Assembly: GCA_003290165.1 (NCBI GenBank)
Contig: QNQO01000810.1
Span: 248,001 to 312,000, forward strand
Origin: Berberis thunbergii
Lineage: Eukaryota > Streptophyta > Magnoliopsida > Ranunculales > Berberidaceae
Reading direction: 5' to 3'
DNA length: 64,000 nucleotides
Shown here: in pieces, positions 33,591 to 45,725 of the stretch
Layout: each line of letters starts with the position of its first letter
Position numbering within the stretch: position 1 is the first letter of the stretch
Position numbers and translations under genes: made by a program
Notes under the pieces: model-generated
Databases searched by the model: none
Seen by the model: only the letters and a program-made list of their open reading frames with translations
What the model was told of the DNA's origin: nothing

Positions 33591-36311
33591 TTTTCTTATA
33601 TTTTCTAAGGGCCGTCAAACCATATAACTTGATGTTTGTGATGCAACATCTTTAATTCTGATTCTACAGTTTAAATTCAGACTACCTTGACAAGTTAGAC
33701 CACAAAATCTATATCTCAACTTTCAAGTCTGATCACATGAACTGAATTACTACTGTTTTCACTCAACTAATTAACATGTGAGCAACTACATAACTTCTAC
33801 AACCGGTACATCTTGGATCATCCTTATATGGATGCTAGGAGCACCTGTAGCTCTTCCTAAAGTTAACTAACTGGATTTATGCAGTTCTGTAGAAAAGCCC
33901 AAAAGATAAAATGAGAATATTCAATTTTATATTGTTTACCAAAAAAATAATAATGAAAAGAACAAGAAGATTCTCCCTATTGCTTTTGCAAATGGATATG
34001 GTGAGATATTATTATCAGCTTTTCCTCATAAGCCAGAATATCAATCTGAAGGATACTTAAATGGAAACTTGTTGATGCAGTCAATTTTTTATCCATGTTT
34101 TGACCTTGGCATGCAAACCTGCTGACTTGTACAAGGAATGCATGTGAGCCACAAACCACCGTTGTGGCAGCCGATGACACTCTGATGTTAAAGTCAGACA
34201 GGGATCCGAGGAAGGTGTAATATTGTAAACAGGAAATTTATATCGTACCTTAGCTTACCAAACTCATGTCTTATTTATAGTGCAGAAGTCTTTGTTCAAC
34301 CAGGCCATCGATGGCGTAGTTTAGGGAAGAATATCTTCACGGAGATCCTTATCTAATTAGGAATCATGTTGTGGAGGGAAGTTTCTCTGTTAGCCATGTG
34401 CTTCTAGATACGCGGGAGATAGTTTTCGTTCCGAGAGTATTCTATAGGTGGAAGTCTTCATATGTGAAACGTACTCTGGAATATGCTTCTTAGTTGAAAA
34501 AAAGAGCCGTCATAATTGTCTGTCCAAAGCTGATCCTTGAGATACTTGTCTTAACAGAACTTACTGGTATTGAGGATAGTTGTGTGACATGTAGGCCTAG
34601 CACGCTATAAGAATTAGGACCCGCTTGGTGGATTGCGTTAGGTGGGTTTAGAACTGCATGAGCCGGATCAGTGTCGGACTGACGCTAGGGCCTATCTTTT
34701 CCTCAAGATCATCATGACACGTATACAACATATAGTTGGTATCGTTTTGGTGTATCATCACTTGCCATGCAGAACAATAGTATTGCAAAACATAATCTCT
34801 AATGGATGTTAATCTTCTCCCATTTCTACCACAAGAAAAAAATAACAAACTGAAAAGTTGTGATGTCATGTTAATATAAAGGAAGAAGCATCTGCTTCAC
34901 TTTTATGATAACAAGTGACAATAAGAAATAGAATCATACAGTTTATGACTAAGATTCAACGTGTTTTACCTCAGATTGAGGAATGAGTGATCTAGTTGGT
35001 AGATTGGATTCGACCTAGAATACTCCACTCGAATCCCTTTCCAAGACCATCCACTGTCTTGCTCCCTAAAGGACTTGAATTTAAGAAGAACTAAAATATT
35101 AACTGCATCCACCACTCTAGTATCATTGGGATAGCCCTTCGAAAGTGATAGCTGCACAAGCCTAACTTACTCTTCTTCCTCCATCCCAAACGTCCCTTCT
35201 GGACAAGAAAAATCTGAAGAGTCTAGGTATTACCCATAGAGGCCTCTTAATCTTCAGCTCTTGCCAATGGAATTTTATGTATTTGTATAACTCTTTGTAA
35301 AATATAAGTTGTCTACTATAGTCAAAGTGCATCTTACTTATAAAGTCACAAAAATGCTCATTTTACATTTCAGGTTTTACATCATTACTTAGCAGAATTG
35401 TAAAGAGTTAAATCAAGTAAGGATGAAATGTAGTCTAGTGTATAGTAGAATTTCAGTGAAGATGAAGCACTCAGTGTAGAAGTTATATATTGCATAAACT
35501 GAGGCATAGGTAAAACTTCTAATAAATGTAAAATTCACTTTTAAGAGAAAAAATGTAGATTAAGAACAATCGACAAATCAAAGCCACAGGGTATCTAAAC
35601 TTTACATGGAAGATCAACTTACCTAAGATGTTTAGTGTATTCACAAGACTATCCAGATTGTTGGACTTATTGACACATTTAAACTCATTCATCAAGGTTT
35701 AGACATGCTTCAATAAGGATGCTTGACCATGTGACATATTGACACATTTAAACTCATCAGTAGTCATCAAGGTTAACGCATGCTCACACTCACACTCATC
35801 AATCCACTCGGTGGTTTAGTCACTGCTGCAAAGCAAAATAAACTCCAGTTTAGCATAAAAGTCATTCTGTTCCATATTGTCCAAAATTTAACAAAACAAC
35901 TGTTTAAGCTAACTTGACAAGTAAACATCAATAAAACATATATACACCATCAGCAGTGGTGCAGGATCTCTCTTGGCAATACCTGCATACTGCTTCGCCA
36001 GTTGAATGTTTCAAATCACTACAATAGCCAAATAATACCTCAGATAAGGGGCCGGGCCGGTTAGGTTAATCAATAGGCACTTGCATAAAATGTAGAGGTG
36101 CTTAGAAATCATGAAACAACATGGTATTATACTTGCATAAAAGCATTCAACACTTGATGCGTGATTGCAGAAAGGCCAGTTAAACTCAGTATCGAGTTTA
36201 GGCATATTCTTAGATGTGGGCTTTGATCTTGACTTGCATTTCCCCAATGTGCACAAGAACACACTCAAGTTGTTGATCTCTTTAGACAAAACTGCTGGTG
36301 TTTAACATAAA
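33591..36311. other. No gene seen
   Basis: Short frames only. TATTGACACATTTAAACTCAT is repeated at about 35668 and 35738. A 92-codon minus frame (36011-36289) shows no domain. Target site of element C is CAAAG at 36312-36316. Confidence 0.45.
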
Positions 36312-36316
36312 CAAAG

Positions 36317-36667
36317 TGTCATGACTAAGAGTGGAAAGAATATTGAAAAGTTTAGGCGCAGAAAAGAGGCGCCAAAGTAAAATGGAGGGAAATTCAAATA
36401 TAAGGGCAAATGGGTAATTAGCTAAAAGTTGTTAGTTGAGTGCAGCAGATTAGAACATGTGGCAAAGATCTGACTGTACACTTAGAAATTTTGTTACTAC
36501 TATAGCTTATATAGAGTAGAGAATGAAATACAGAGCAAGTGTAGAAGTATCTTGTAGGCTCTATTGGTTCTTTGGAACCCTAGAGAGGTGTGTTGAATCC
36601 CTTCAATACAATCGTTTTTTCCTGTTGAAACTTCTCTTTTTTGATACAATCAGTCACGTTCGTGACA
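36317..36667 (+). repeat. 5' LTR of element C
   Basis: TGTCATGAC...TTCGTGACA, with a TATATAG box at 36508-36514. The primer-binding site TGGTATCAGAGC follows at 36670-36681. Confidence 0.92.
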
Positions 36668-36727
36668 ATTGGTATCAGAGCAGTGTCGAGATCGACTAAC
36701 CTGTGGTGAATCAAGTGAGTGATTATC

Positions 36728-37830
36728 ATGGAGACAAGGGCAAAGGAAATCGAAGTCTTCATGAGGGAGACCAAGAAGAACCAAAAGGAGACGGCTGGGC
36801 AAATCGAGGTGCTGAGAAATGAGGTGAAGAAATTGGCCCAAACAAGTGAGATACAACAGAAGAAGGTAGATACCAGGTTTGAGAAAATCGTTCAATTGTT
36901 GCAGAACCAACAAGGAACTATGAGATCTATAGATCCACACCAAACACCATTTGTTCATGTCTCTGGAACCTCAGATCCAGTCCACCAATCTCTCGCCCAA
37001 AACCATTGGGAGAATCAAGGTACGTTTGCTCGATTCCCTAAACTAAAGTTTCCTTCATTTGATGGGTCTAACCCTAGGTCTTGGGCCAAGAAATGTGAGA
37101 GATACTTATCATTCTATAAGATACTGGATGATAACAAGGTGGCAGTGGCATCCATTCATCTCCATGGAAAGGCTGACCTATGGTTTCTAAATTACCAAAT
37201 TGGGAAGAAATTTATGTATTGGACACAATTCATACAAGACATTTGTGAGAGGTTTGAAAAGGCTACTCTAGACAACTATGTGGACACGTTTAATAAGCTG
37301 ATTCAAGACGCTAGTGTGAGTGATTACTATGATAAGTTTGAAGAGCTAAAATCCCTTATGTTATCACACAACCCTCATTTTGATGATACTTACTTTGTAC
37401 TCAGCTTCCTGAGCGAATTGAAACCTGACATTAAAGCCTTAGTTCAACTCTTTAAACCCACCACTGTTAAGCAGACATTCTCACTTGCTAGAATGCAAGA
37501 AGCCTCTTCCATACAAAAACAATCCACCCCGAAGACTTCTCATTCATTGCCTTACAATCATAGGACCTAGAACTACTACTCCACCCTATCCAACAGTTAC
37601 AAATCAGCCTATTCCACACCCAATCACAATAGCTCAACTTCTTATAACAATACATCTATATCTCCAAAACCTGCTCAACCACCATCTACCAACCCCACAG
37701 CTAGAACATACAACTCTACTCCACCTATTGAAAGGCTTACACCGACTCAAATGAAGATAAGAAGGGAAATGGACTGTGTTACAATTGCGATGAGACATAC
37801 CAGCCAGGACATCTATGCAAACAACAGTAC
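36728..37830 (+). pseudogene. gag of element C
   Basis: A long frame (from an ATG at 36719 or 36728 to 37567) encodes a coiled-coil-like start, then the gag core with KLKFPSFDGSNPRSWAKKC and FLSELKPDIKALV. A stop or frame change near 37567 separates it from the zinc knuckle CYNCDETYQPGHLC (about 37774-37815), which lies in the protease frame. It would form the particle shell if repaired; here it is broken. Confidence 0.85.
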
Positions 37831-40800
37831 TTGTACATGTTGATTTCTGAGGAAGAACCTGCTGAGGAAGATGGAAATCAAGAAATAGAGACGGAAAACT
37901 TAATAGAAGAGATTCAAACAGAAATGGAGATATCCTTACATGCAATCCATGGAAATATGGCCACAAACACTATACCGTTGAAGGGGTTGATTAAGAAGAA
38001 GCCTATTTCCATTTTAATTGACACCAGTAGCACACATTCATTTGTAGATCCAGGTGTAATTAAGGAGACTAAGTGGCCCTTCACTATGACACCACAAATG
38101 GTGGTGAAAGTGGCCAACAGCTAGCAGCGCAATATGTCCAAATTTACAGTGCATTATGCAAGGCATTCCTTTTGAAGGAAGTGTAAGAATACTACCATTG
38201 GGTGGATACAATATGGTACTTGGTGGGGATTGGCTCAAGCCATTTTGGGACATTACTTTCAACTTACAGAAGCTTCAGATATCATTGACTATCAACAACA
38301 AGTTAGTGACATTATAGGGCATCATAGACATAAGGTCCTTATGTATGATGGAACAGAAAGGATTGTCCAAATTTATGACGAAACTCACCCCCTTCCTTTA
38401 TTGGACAACTCTTCTCCATATCCAACCAAACACCACATACAAATATCAGTCCTGAACTTACCCAATTACTCAACACATTTTAGGACATATTTCAAAATCC
38501 AACCTCCTTACCACCCTCAAGATCACTGAACCACCAAATTCCATTAAAAACTGATTCAAATCCCCCTTTTCAAAACCCTTACAAGGTCCCCTATATGCAG
38601 AAATCGATCATAGAGAAATTAATCAAAGAGATGTTAGAAGAAGGGTTAATCCAACACTCTCATAGCCCATTTGCTGCCCCGTTCTATTGGTGAAGAAGAA
38701 AGACGGATCCTGGAGGTTGTGTAGATTACCAGCGACTAAATGATATTACTATCAAAGACAGGTTTCTTATGCCTCTCATTGACGAGCTATTGGATGAGCT
38801 ACATGGAGCTACTGTCTTCTCTAAGATGGATCTCAGATCAGGGTATCATCAGATATTAGTTCACCCTTCTGACATACACAAGACAACCTTCAAAACACAT
38901 CACGGACACTTTGAAGTAAAGGTTATGCCTTTTGGGTTGACCAATGCACCTGCTACCTTCCAAGCAGTGATGAATCAGGTTTTTCAACCTTTCCTCAGGA
39001 AGTTTGTATTAGTGTTCTTCGATGATATACTGATTTACAACACTTCCACCACTACTCATTTGGAGCACCTGCACACTGTGTTTTCTACACTTAGGCACCA
39101 TCAGTTATTTGCCAAGTTCACCAAGTGCTCTTTTATGCAACCAAAGTTAGAGTACCTTGGTCACATTGTGAGTGCCACTGAGGTAGAAGATGACCCCCAA
39201 AAGGTTTCAACCATGACCAACTGGAGTACCCCCTCAAACCTCAAACAATTAAGAGGTTTCTTGGCTTAACAGGTTACTATCGCAAATTCATCCAGAATTA
39301 TGGCCACATAGCCAAACCCCTCACTGACCTCCTCAAGAAGGACTCTTTCCATTGGTCTCCTATGGCTTCACTAGCCTTTCAACAACTCAAATCTGCCATG
39401 AGTACAACACATGTCCTTACACTCCCAGATTTCAGTAAGTCATTTGTTCTTGAGACTGACGCCTGCTCTAGGGGTGTTGGAGTTGTTCTTTCACAAGGTG
39501 GAAGACCTGTGGGTTATTTCAGCAAAGCTTTGGGCCCCATGAATCTCTCTTTGTCCACATACGAGAAAGAATTACTCGCCATTGTCTTAGCTGTCCATAA
39601 ATGGCGGTCCTACTTACTTGGATCCAAGTTTTATATCTATACGGACCACCAAAGCATCAAACACTTTCTATCTCAGAAAGTGACAACAATGATCCAGCAA
39701 AGATGGCTTGCAAGGCTGCTAGGTTACGATTATGAAATTGGGTACAAGAAAGGGTCTAACAACTTGGCAGCGGATGCATTATCCAAAAACAATCACTGTT
39801 ACGCCATCTCCACAACCACTCCTCAATGGTTACAGGACATTACAACCAATTACAATGATGAGGAACACTTCCGTATACAACAACTAAGTGTCAACAACAA
39901 TGCTATACCCAATTAAACCTTAGCACAAGGGCCTACTCAGACACAAAAACAATTAGTTATTGGAACCAAAAACAGTCTCAGAAACAATATACTTAGTGCA
40001 CTGCACAACTCTCCAGTTGGAGGACATTCGGGCATTGTAGCAACTTATCAGAGAGTCAAGCAATACTTCTACTGGTCTGAATCGAAGAAAAGTGTTATCA
40101 GGTTTATCATGGACTGTGACACATGCCAGAGGAACAAGTCGGATCAAATCTCGGATCAGATCGATCGAGGATCAACATTGATCTGATCGATGATGATCAA
40201 GATCTGATCTGTTCGATCTGATGATCAAGATCTGATCTGATCGATCGATGATCAAGAACTGATCTGATCTGATCTGTTCGATCGGATGATCAAGATTGAT
40301 CTGATCGATCGGCATGATCAAGATCTGATCTGTATGATCAGATCGATAAGATGATCAAGATCTGATCAGTATGATCGGATCGATAAGATGATCAAGATGC
40401 GGCGTGAGAGAAGCGGCGTGAGGGAGGGCGAGCGGCGTGAGGGAGGGCGGTGATCTTCCCTTGAACCGAAGATCTTCCTTCCCTTCCTCTTTTTCTGTTG
40501 ATTCTGATACTGGGGAGGGAAGAGCTGGTGCAGCGGTGCTCTGTGAGACAGTGAGAGGGAGAGTTCGGTGAGGTGAGGGTGAGGGAGCGATTGGTGTGAG
40601 GGAGAATGAGGGGACTGTGAATCTGTGATTTCTGAAAACTTGATCCTTCTTACGGGGGGCTATTGCAACCCTTACCTATTCCAGAACACGCATGGCAGCA
40701 CATCACCATGGACTTCATCGAAGGCTTTCCCTCCTCTTCCAACAAGACAATGACTCTAGTTGTTGTGGATAGACTCACAAAATTCAGTCACTTCATTGCC

Positions 40801-41743
40801 ATGTCTCACCCATATACTTCTTCCATGGTGGCAGAGTTGTTCCTACAACATATCTATCGATTACATGGGCTGCCAACCTCAATCATTTCTGATAGGGGAC
40901 AAAATATTCATAAGTTTATTTTGGCATGATTTATTCAATGCTCTAGGTATACTCTAGCCATGAGTTCGGCATACCATCCTCAGACAGACGGCCAATGTGA
41001 GCGGACCAATTCATATCTACAAACATACCTTCGTTGCATGACTGGAGACGCACCCACGCAATGGTCCAATTGGCTATATTTGGCCGGAGTACTAGTTCAA
41101 TATAACCTTCCACTCAAGCCTCCAATCGTCCCCATTTCAGGCCTTGTATGGTTATAATCCACCACTTCTTGCCTTACCTCCCATCACAACATTGACTATT
41201 CCAGATGTCCAAAGCTTTTTACAAGAACGGTAGCGTATGCTAGATATAATCAAGGAGAAGTTACAGCTAGCTCATAACAGGATGAAGGTGTATGCAGACA
41301 AGCACAAGTCTGACAGACAATTCTCAGTAGGTGATTGAGTGTATTTGAAACTTCAGCCTTACTGTCAGACGTCAGTCAACATTCAAGTGAATTTGAAACT
41401 TTCAGCTCAATTTTATGGGCCCTCTCAAGTGATGGAACGCATTGGCAAGGTGGCTTACCGTCTACAACTTCCCCAAAATTCCAAAATTCATCCTGTTTTT
41501 CATGTATCTCAGCTAAAGAAACGATTGGGGTCTACTGCAATTCCAGCACCTGTGTTTCCATTGGTTGATGACCATGGCCACTTCAGAACAAAGCCTCAAT
41601 CCATCTTAGCAAGACGGTTGGTCCATTGTGACAATCGTGCTATAACTCAAGTTCTCATACAGTGGTCGAATTCCACCCCTACGGACGCTACATGGGAGGA
41701 TTGGACACACGTTCGAGCAATGTTTCCCCACTTTAATCCTTGA
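37831..41743 (+). pseudogene. pol of element C: protease, RT, RNase H, integrase, chromodomain-like end
   Basis: The protease reads ILIDTSSTHSFVD (about 38010), where the family has D-S-G, and meets a stop at 38122. RT (38640-39270) keeps FSKMDLRSGYHQI and an intact FFDDILIY. RNase H (39362-39790) keeps ETDACSRGVG, YEKELLAIV and TDHQSIKHF. The HHCC module (about 39990-40140) ends CDTCQRNKS and is followed by the foreign block. The integrase core has MDFIEGF, ISDRGQN and GQCERTN, so the D-D-E residues remain, but frameshifts occur near 40928 and 41155. The end (41339-41743) has YGPSQVMERIGKVAYRL, HPVFHVSQLKKR and a DATWEDW chromodomain-like motif. Confidence 0.88.
40153..40649. mobile_element. 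497-bp foreign block in integrase of C, starting with a GATC-rich array
   Basis: Integrase coding stops at KSDQIS and resumes at YGGLLQP. Removing 40153-40649 restores one open frame across the join. The first ~245 bp are dominated by GATC words in a rough ~40-45-bp unit (GATGATCAAGATCTGATCTG). The remainder holds GGCGTGAGGGAGGGCG repeats and a G-rich stretch. Weak GGATCA...TGATCC ends are seen, but no target duplication. The class is unknown. Confidence 0.65.
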
Positions 41744-41771
41744 GGACAAGGATTTGGAAAAGAGTGGGCAA

Positions 41772-42129
41772 TGTCATGACTAAGAGTGGAAAGAATATTG
41801 AGAAGTTTAGGCGCAGAAAAGATGCGCCAAAGGAAAATGGAGGGAAATTCAAATGTAAGGGCAAATGGGTAATTAGTTAAAAGTTGTTAATTGAGTGCAA
41901 CATATTAGAAGATGTGGCAAAGATCCTACTGTACACTTAGAAATTATGTTACTATTGTAGCTTATATAGAGTAGAGAATGTGAACTACAGAACAACAAGT
42001 GCGTAGAAGTATCTTGTAGGCTCTATTGGTTCTTTGGAACCCTAGAGAGGTGTGTTGAATCCCTTCATTACAATCATTTTTTCTTGTTGAAACTTCTCTT
42101 ATTTGATCCAATCAGTCACGTTCGTGACA
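41772..42129 (+). repeat. 3' LTR of element C
   Basis: It follows the purine tract GGAAAAGAGTGGGCA, starts TGTCATGAC and ends TTCGTGACA. It is 7 bp longer than the 5' copy through small indels near 41985-42005. Confidence 0.92.
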
Positions 42130-42673
42130 CAGAGCAGTTTAGCGAAAACAGCAGATAGGATAATGATAATGGATTTACAAAGTATATATATACAGACAAT
42201 GAAATTAAAATTTAGGACAGTATACAAAATGAAAATAATCAAAAAAGAGAGAAATTTGAGAACTAATTATCTGTCTAATAACAAGAAAGAACCCTAACTT
42301 GAGAGAGACAGGGAGAGAAAATTGCATACCTAAACAAAGCGTAGAGAATAGAAAATAGGAAAAAATCAAACGGTTAGACCAAAATCCCAAATTTGAAATT
42401 TAAAACCGTTATGGATCCACGTTTAAGCCGCGTGATCAGTAATTAGGAAACCGCAAGGAAAGAAACAACCAAACATCAATTTAGGAAAGTTTAGCTCAAC
42501 GGATTTTTTTATAATTAGAAACCAAACCAACTTCCAATCCTTCTTGTTTTATAATCCAATCGATATCGATCGAAATCTGTCTTATCTCTTCTCTTCTCAA
42601 GAAACAGAGAGAAGAAACTTATCTTTTCTGGGTTGGGTTGGGTTGATCAGCTTAGAATCCCTTCCCTTCTAAG
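42130..42673. other. Flank and probable leader of the small gene
   Basis: After the target duplication, AT-rich sequence runs to about 42540. 42590-42672 is a pyrimidine- and AGA-rich stretch resembling a plant 5' UTR. No TATA box could be fixed. Confidence 0.35.
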
Positions 42674-43066
42674 ATGGTTTTGAAGTTAATGAAGACGCAC
42701 GACTATTTGAGGGCTATGGGGATCAAGAAGAAGAAGAAGAAGAACCCTTCTAAGGTTTTGAAGTTAATGAAAACACACGACTACTTGAAGGCGATGGGGA
42801 TCGAGATGAAGAAGAAGAAGTCTCAGGATCATTGCTACACACTCGGAAACAGCAACAGGTCCAGGAACAGGCATGATGATGTTTGTTCAAGCTCTGGGAG
42901 TTGTCCATGCCCATCTCCTTCTCTTTCCCATAAACGTCAATCTCCATCCTTACCCCCTGAATCACCTCTCTATGCACCTCGCTCTCCATTCTACTCCCCT
43001 GACTCTCCATGTTACTGCCCTGAGCCCCCATGCTACACACCGCTGATTTCCATGCTACTCCCCTGA
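42674..43066 (+). CDS. Small Lys-rich, Ser/Pro/Tyr-rich protein of unknown function
   Basis: 130 residues. The N-terminus has an internal duplication: VLKLMKTHDYLRAMGI (residues 2-17) recurs as VLKLMKTHDYLKAMGI (28-43), each followed by a lysine run, so the DNA repeat has period 78. Residues 75-130 hold SPLYAP, SPFYSP, SPCYCP and PPCYTP, an extensin-like S-P-x-Y pattern rich in Cys. There is no signal peptide; the basic start suggests a cytosolic or nuclear site. A diverged copy lies at 32842, with matching 3' sequence, on the other side of element C. I do not recognise the family. The start is chosen because it matches the other copy. It could be a real gene or a fragment of a longer one. 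Confidence 0.5.
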   Translation: MVLKLMKTHDYLRAMGIKKKKKKNPSKVLKLMKTHDYLKAMGIEMKKKKSQDHCYTLGNSNRSRNRHDDVCSSSGSCPCPSPSLSHKRQSPSLPPESPLYAPRSPFYSPDSPCYCPEPPCYTPLISMLLP

Positions 43067-43440
43067 ATCACTAGCTTCCCGGTCTCCACACTATAGCCCT
43101 ACATCGCCTTGATAGCTATGTAGCAGTCGTATCATCTATCGCTGAGTTCACCATTAATTAGGCTTTGTTCTTGACGTTACGTTATTTAGCAGTAATGTAA
43201 TACCAGAGTTAATTTTTTTCTATGTTTTCTATTATTTAATATACATTGATATCTAGTTAATTGTGACATCTTTCTTTTCTTTTCTTTTTTTTGCTGTATG
43301 AATGTCTTCTCTCAAATTCATTTACCACAAAGGGAAACTCTACTGCGGACTATTTATCTAAGAAAGGAGTTTCACTACAAAACTATGAAAATCTTGGGAA
43401 CCTACTGATATAATAAGCGCTTCTAATGAATAATAAGCGC

Positions 43441-43614
43441 TTCTAAATGTCGAGGAAACGGGCGAGGGACGGGACGTGGCGGGTGGGGGGACAGTCCACC
43501 CCGCTCGGGATGCGCGCACCAAAACAACAGCACGCATCTCGAGCGGGTGGACGGTCCCCACCCTGCTACGTCCCGTCCCTCGCCCGTTCCTCGTCTGTTT
43601 CCTCGACATTTAGA
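43441..43614. mobile_element. Foldback MITE (long GC-rich hairpin)
   Basis: TTCTAAATGTCGAGGAAAC at the left pairs with GTTTCCTCGACATTTAGAA at the right. The arms (43441-43514 and 43533-43614) stay complementary, with small bulges, to an 18-nt loop. No protein is encoded. A related hairpin lies at 63129-63286. No target duplication is clear. The left flank carries AATAAGCGCTTCTAA twice, 20 bp apart. Confidence 0.8.
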
Positions 43615-45725
43615 ATCCTCATAATAATATGAAATGTAGAAAATGCAATATAATTTACAATTGAAACCTACTATTACGACTACAAGTTCAAACCACCAAT
43701 CTGTTGTAAGCATAAAAGAAGGATTTTTTGCGTCAGAAGATTAATCTTCAATTGATTTCTTCGATGACTAATCTGGACAAATACTAAACTCCACAAGAAC
43801 AAAAAACAGACTGATAGTGCAATCTTCAATTCCAAATACTGTGAACTATGACATTGCATCAATATTAGACCTTCAAGGGTAAGAAGCTTTGCATCTCCTT
43901 GCAACTCACTCTGTAGACATATTTGATACTACACTTACGGGAAACATTCACAATTAGTACCAAACAGAAAAATGAAAGCAAAAAGGTTAACTCAAGAATG
44001 CAGTTCTAGCAGTTCCTTGCTATAAGAGAAGATTAGTTTTCTAGCCGGAGTCCAAAAGTTAATAAAAGAGTCATTTCTTAGTTTCCAATTTACTCATTCT
44101 AAGAACTCAATGACAATCTTCTTGAACCCCAATTGAAGGAAACGAGACACCAACTTTATGAAGATTGTCAATGGATAGGGAGTTCAATGGGAATCACAGA
44201 GTTTGAAAGATTTGTGATTTCATATAATTTGAAGGCTGACTTGCCGTAGAATTTGGACACCTAGGCCTTGTTACTTCAAACGAGGACAGCCAATGAACAC
44301 ATGGTACATGCAATCTAACTCTAGTCTTAACCCTTGTACACCGAGAATGGATTTGCTTCCACTATGGAGATCTTCATCGTGGGTATGATGAAGAAATGCC
44401 ACCTGACCGGGTTGTTGGTCTACTGAGAATTTAAGTATATGATCATGAGTAGTGTCTTAGTAAAATAGATTCAGAAAGAACTAAGAAACCTGTGGATAGG
44501 GATAACAATCTGAGGTTAGATTGCAGAAACTGGTGGAAGACTAGCTGCACTGCTAACATTAATAGACATGGAGTCACTTCCTTTCATTTTAAACATAGAA
44601 CCTAATTTAGAGCGACATTTATTTTAGGGCCAGGTTTTGGGTGGATATGCTGCATGAATGTGATGAGAAGCCTCTGAGAGTAGATATCTAACCTCTATAT
44701 AAGATATCTCAGATCAAGGCTATAATAAGTAAGTATTTTTCCAATTTAATATTTAATGACTTCAAGAGAAAGAAAAAAAAATAGTGCTTCTTGAACCAAA
44801 TCTTTGAACAAGGACACAGCCATTCTAAAAAAAAAAAAATTCCAGTCTTCATACTTGCTGATATATTGACATGCACAGCAAGGCAGTTGGACAATGCATT
44901 GGATAATTCTTGCTAATAGATTATAGTTTTTTTCACATGATATTTTAAAGGTTCCAATGGATCTGATGTGAAATCGGATGCTAAACAAGGGTAGTTCTAT
45001 GTTGATCTCCACTCTCAATAGGTGTTACTCTTTCTTTTTTTTTCTTTTTTTTTTCAATTTGGTGCAGACTTGAAAATGATTTGAAAATTTCATTTGATGG
45101 TCGAAAAGTGCACTACAAAACTAGCAGGCACAACTTTATGACAAGTTCACTTAACATGGTTATCTGGAGTCCTAATTTGTACTAACTCATGGACAGGAGC
45201 TCCCCGCTCCTATGTATCATAACAGTGAACCACTTCCACTCAATTTGTTTATCAATAGATATTATTTGATTACTAAAATGTTAAAGCCCTTGCCAAAAGC
45301 TTTCAAATATGCTACCAATTTTATCAAAAAAGTAATTTTCTTTAGAATTAAAAGCATTAACAAAACTTAAATGTAAATAAATAAATAAAATTGCTGACCA
45401 GTTTGCACTAGGGAACACACCGTTTATAGAGGGATAGAACTGTGCATATTTTGCTATGGTGTTACCTCGCAAGTGGTTTTGGTACTTGAAAATGCTTAAC
45501 CTTTCAATTTACAGCAACAAACAGCAAGCAGTTGAAAGATTAACCCAAATTACAACCTACAATTCTTGCTGGGGAAAGAAAATAAAACCGGTATCTCTGT
45601 GTTCTCGGTCTGAAAACCAATCTAAGATAAACAGAATACGGAAATCAATTGCAGGGCAATCAAGAACATTTGTCAAAATGATTGTAGGGGATTTACATTT
45701 GTAGCTAGGGGAGAAAACATGAGAC
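43615..45725. other. No gene supported
   Basis: AT-rich. Part of 44100-45725 may be the decayed 5' half of the Mutator-like transposase that follows, but I could not recognise its N-terminal domains. Frames at 45456-45704 and 44746-45018 carry no motif. Confidence 0.4.

Larger units (their letters stand above)
36317..42129 (+). mobile_element. Ty3/gypsy LTR retrotransposon C, nearly complete
   Basis: LTRs of 351 and 358 bp bound it, both starting TGTCATGAC and ending TTCGTGACA. Flanks are CAAAG (36312-36316) and CAGAG (42130-42134), a 5-bp duplication with one change. The order is primer site, gag, protease, RT, RNase H, integrase and a chromodomain-like C-terminus. By eye the LTRs differ at roughly twenty to twenty-five positions plus a few indels, so the insertion is old but younger in appearance than A. 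A 497-bp foreign block (40153-40649) interrupts integrase. Not autonomous. Confidence 0.92.

Noticed and set aside
43358..43713. Arg/Pro-rich frames over the foldback MITE
   Set aside because: They are translations of a GC-rich palindrome on both strands.
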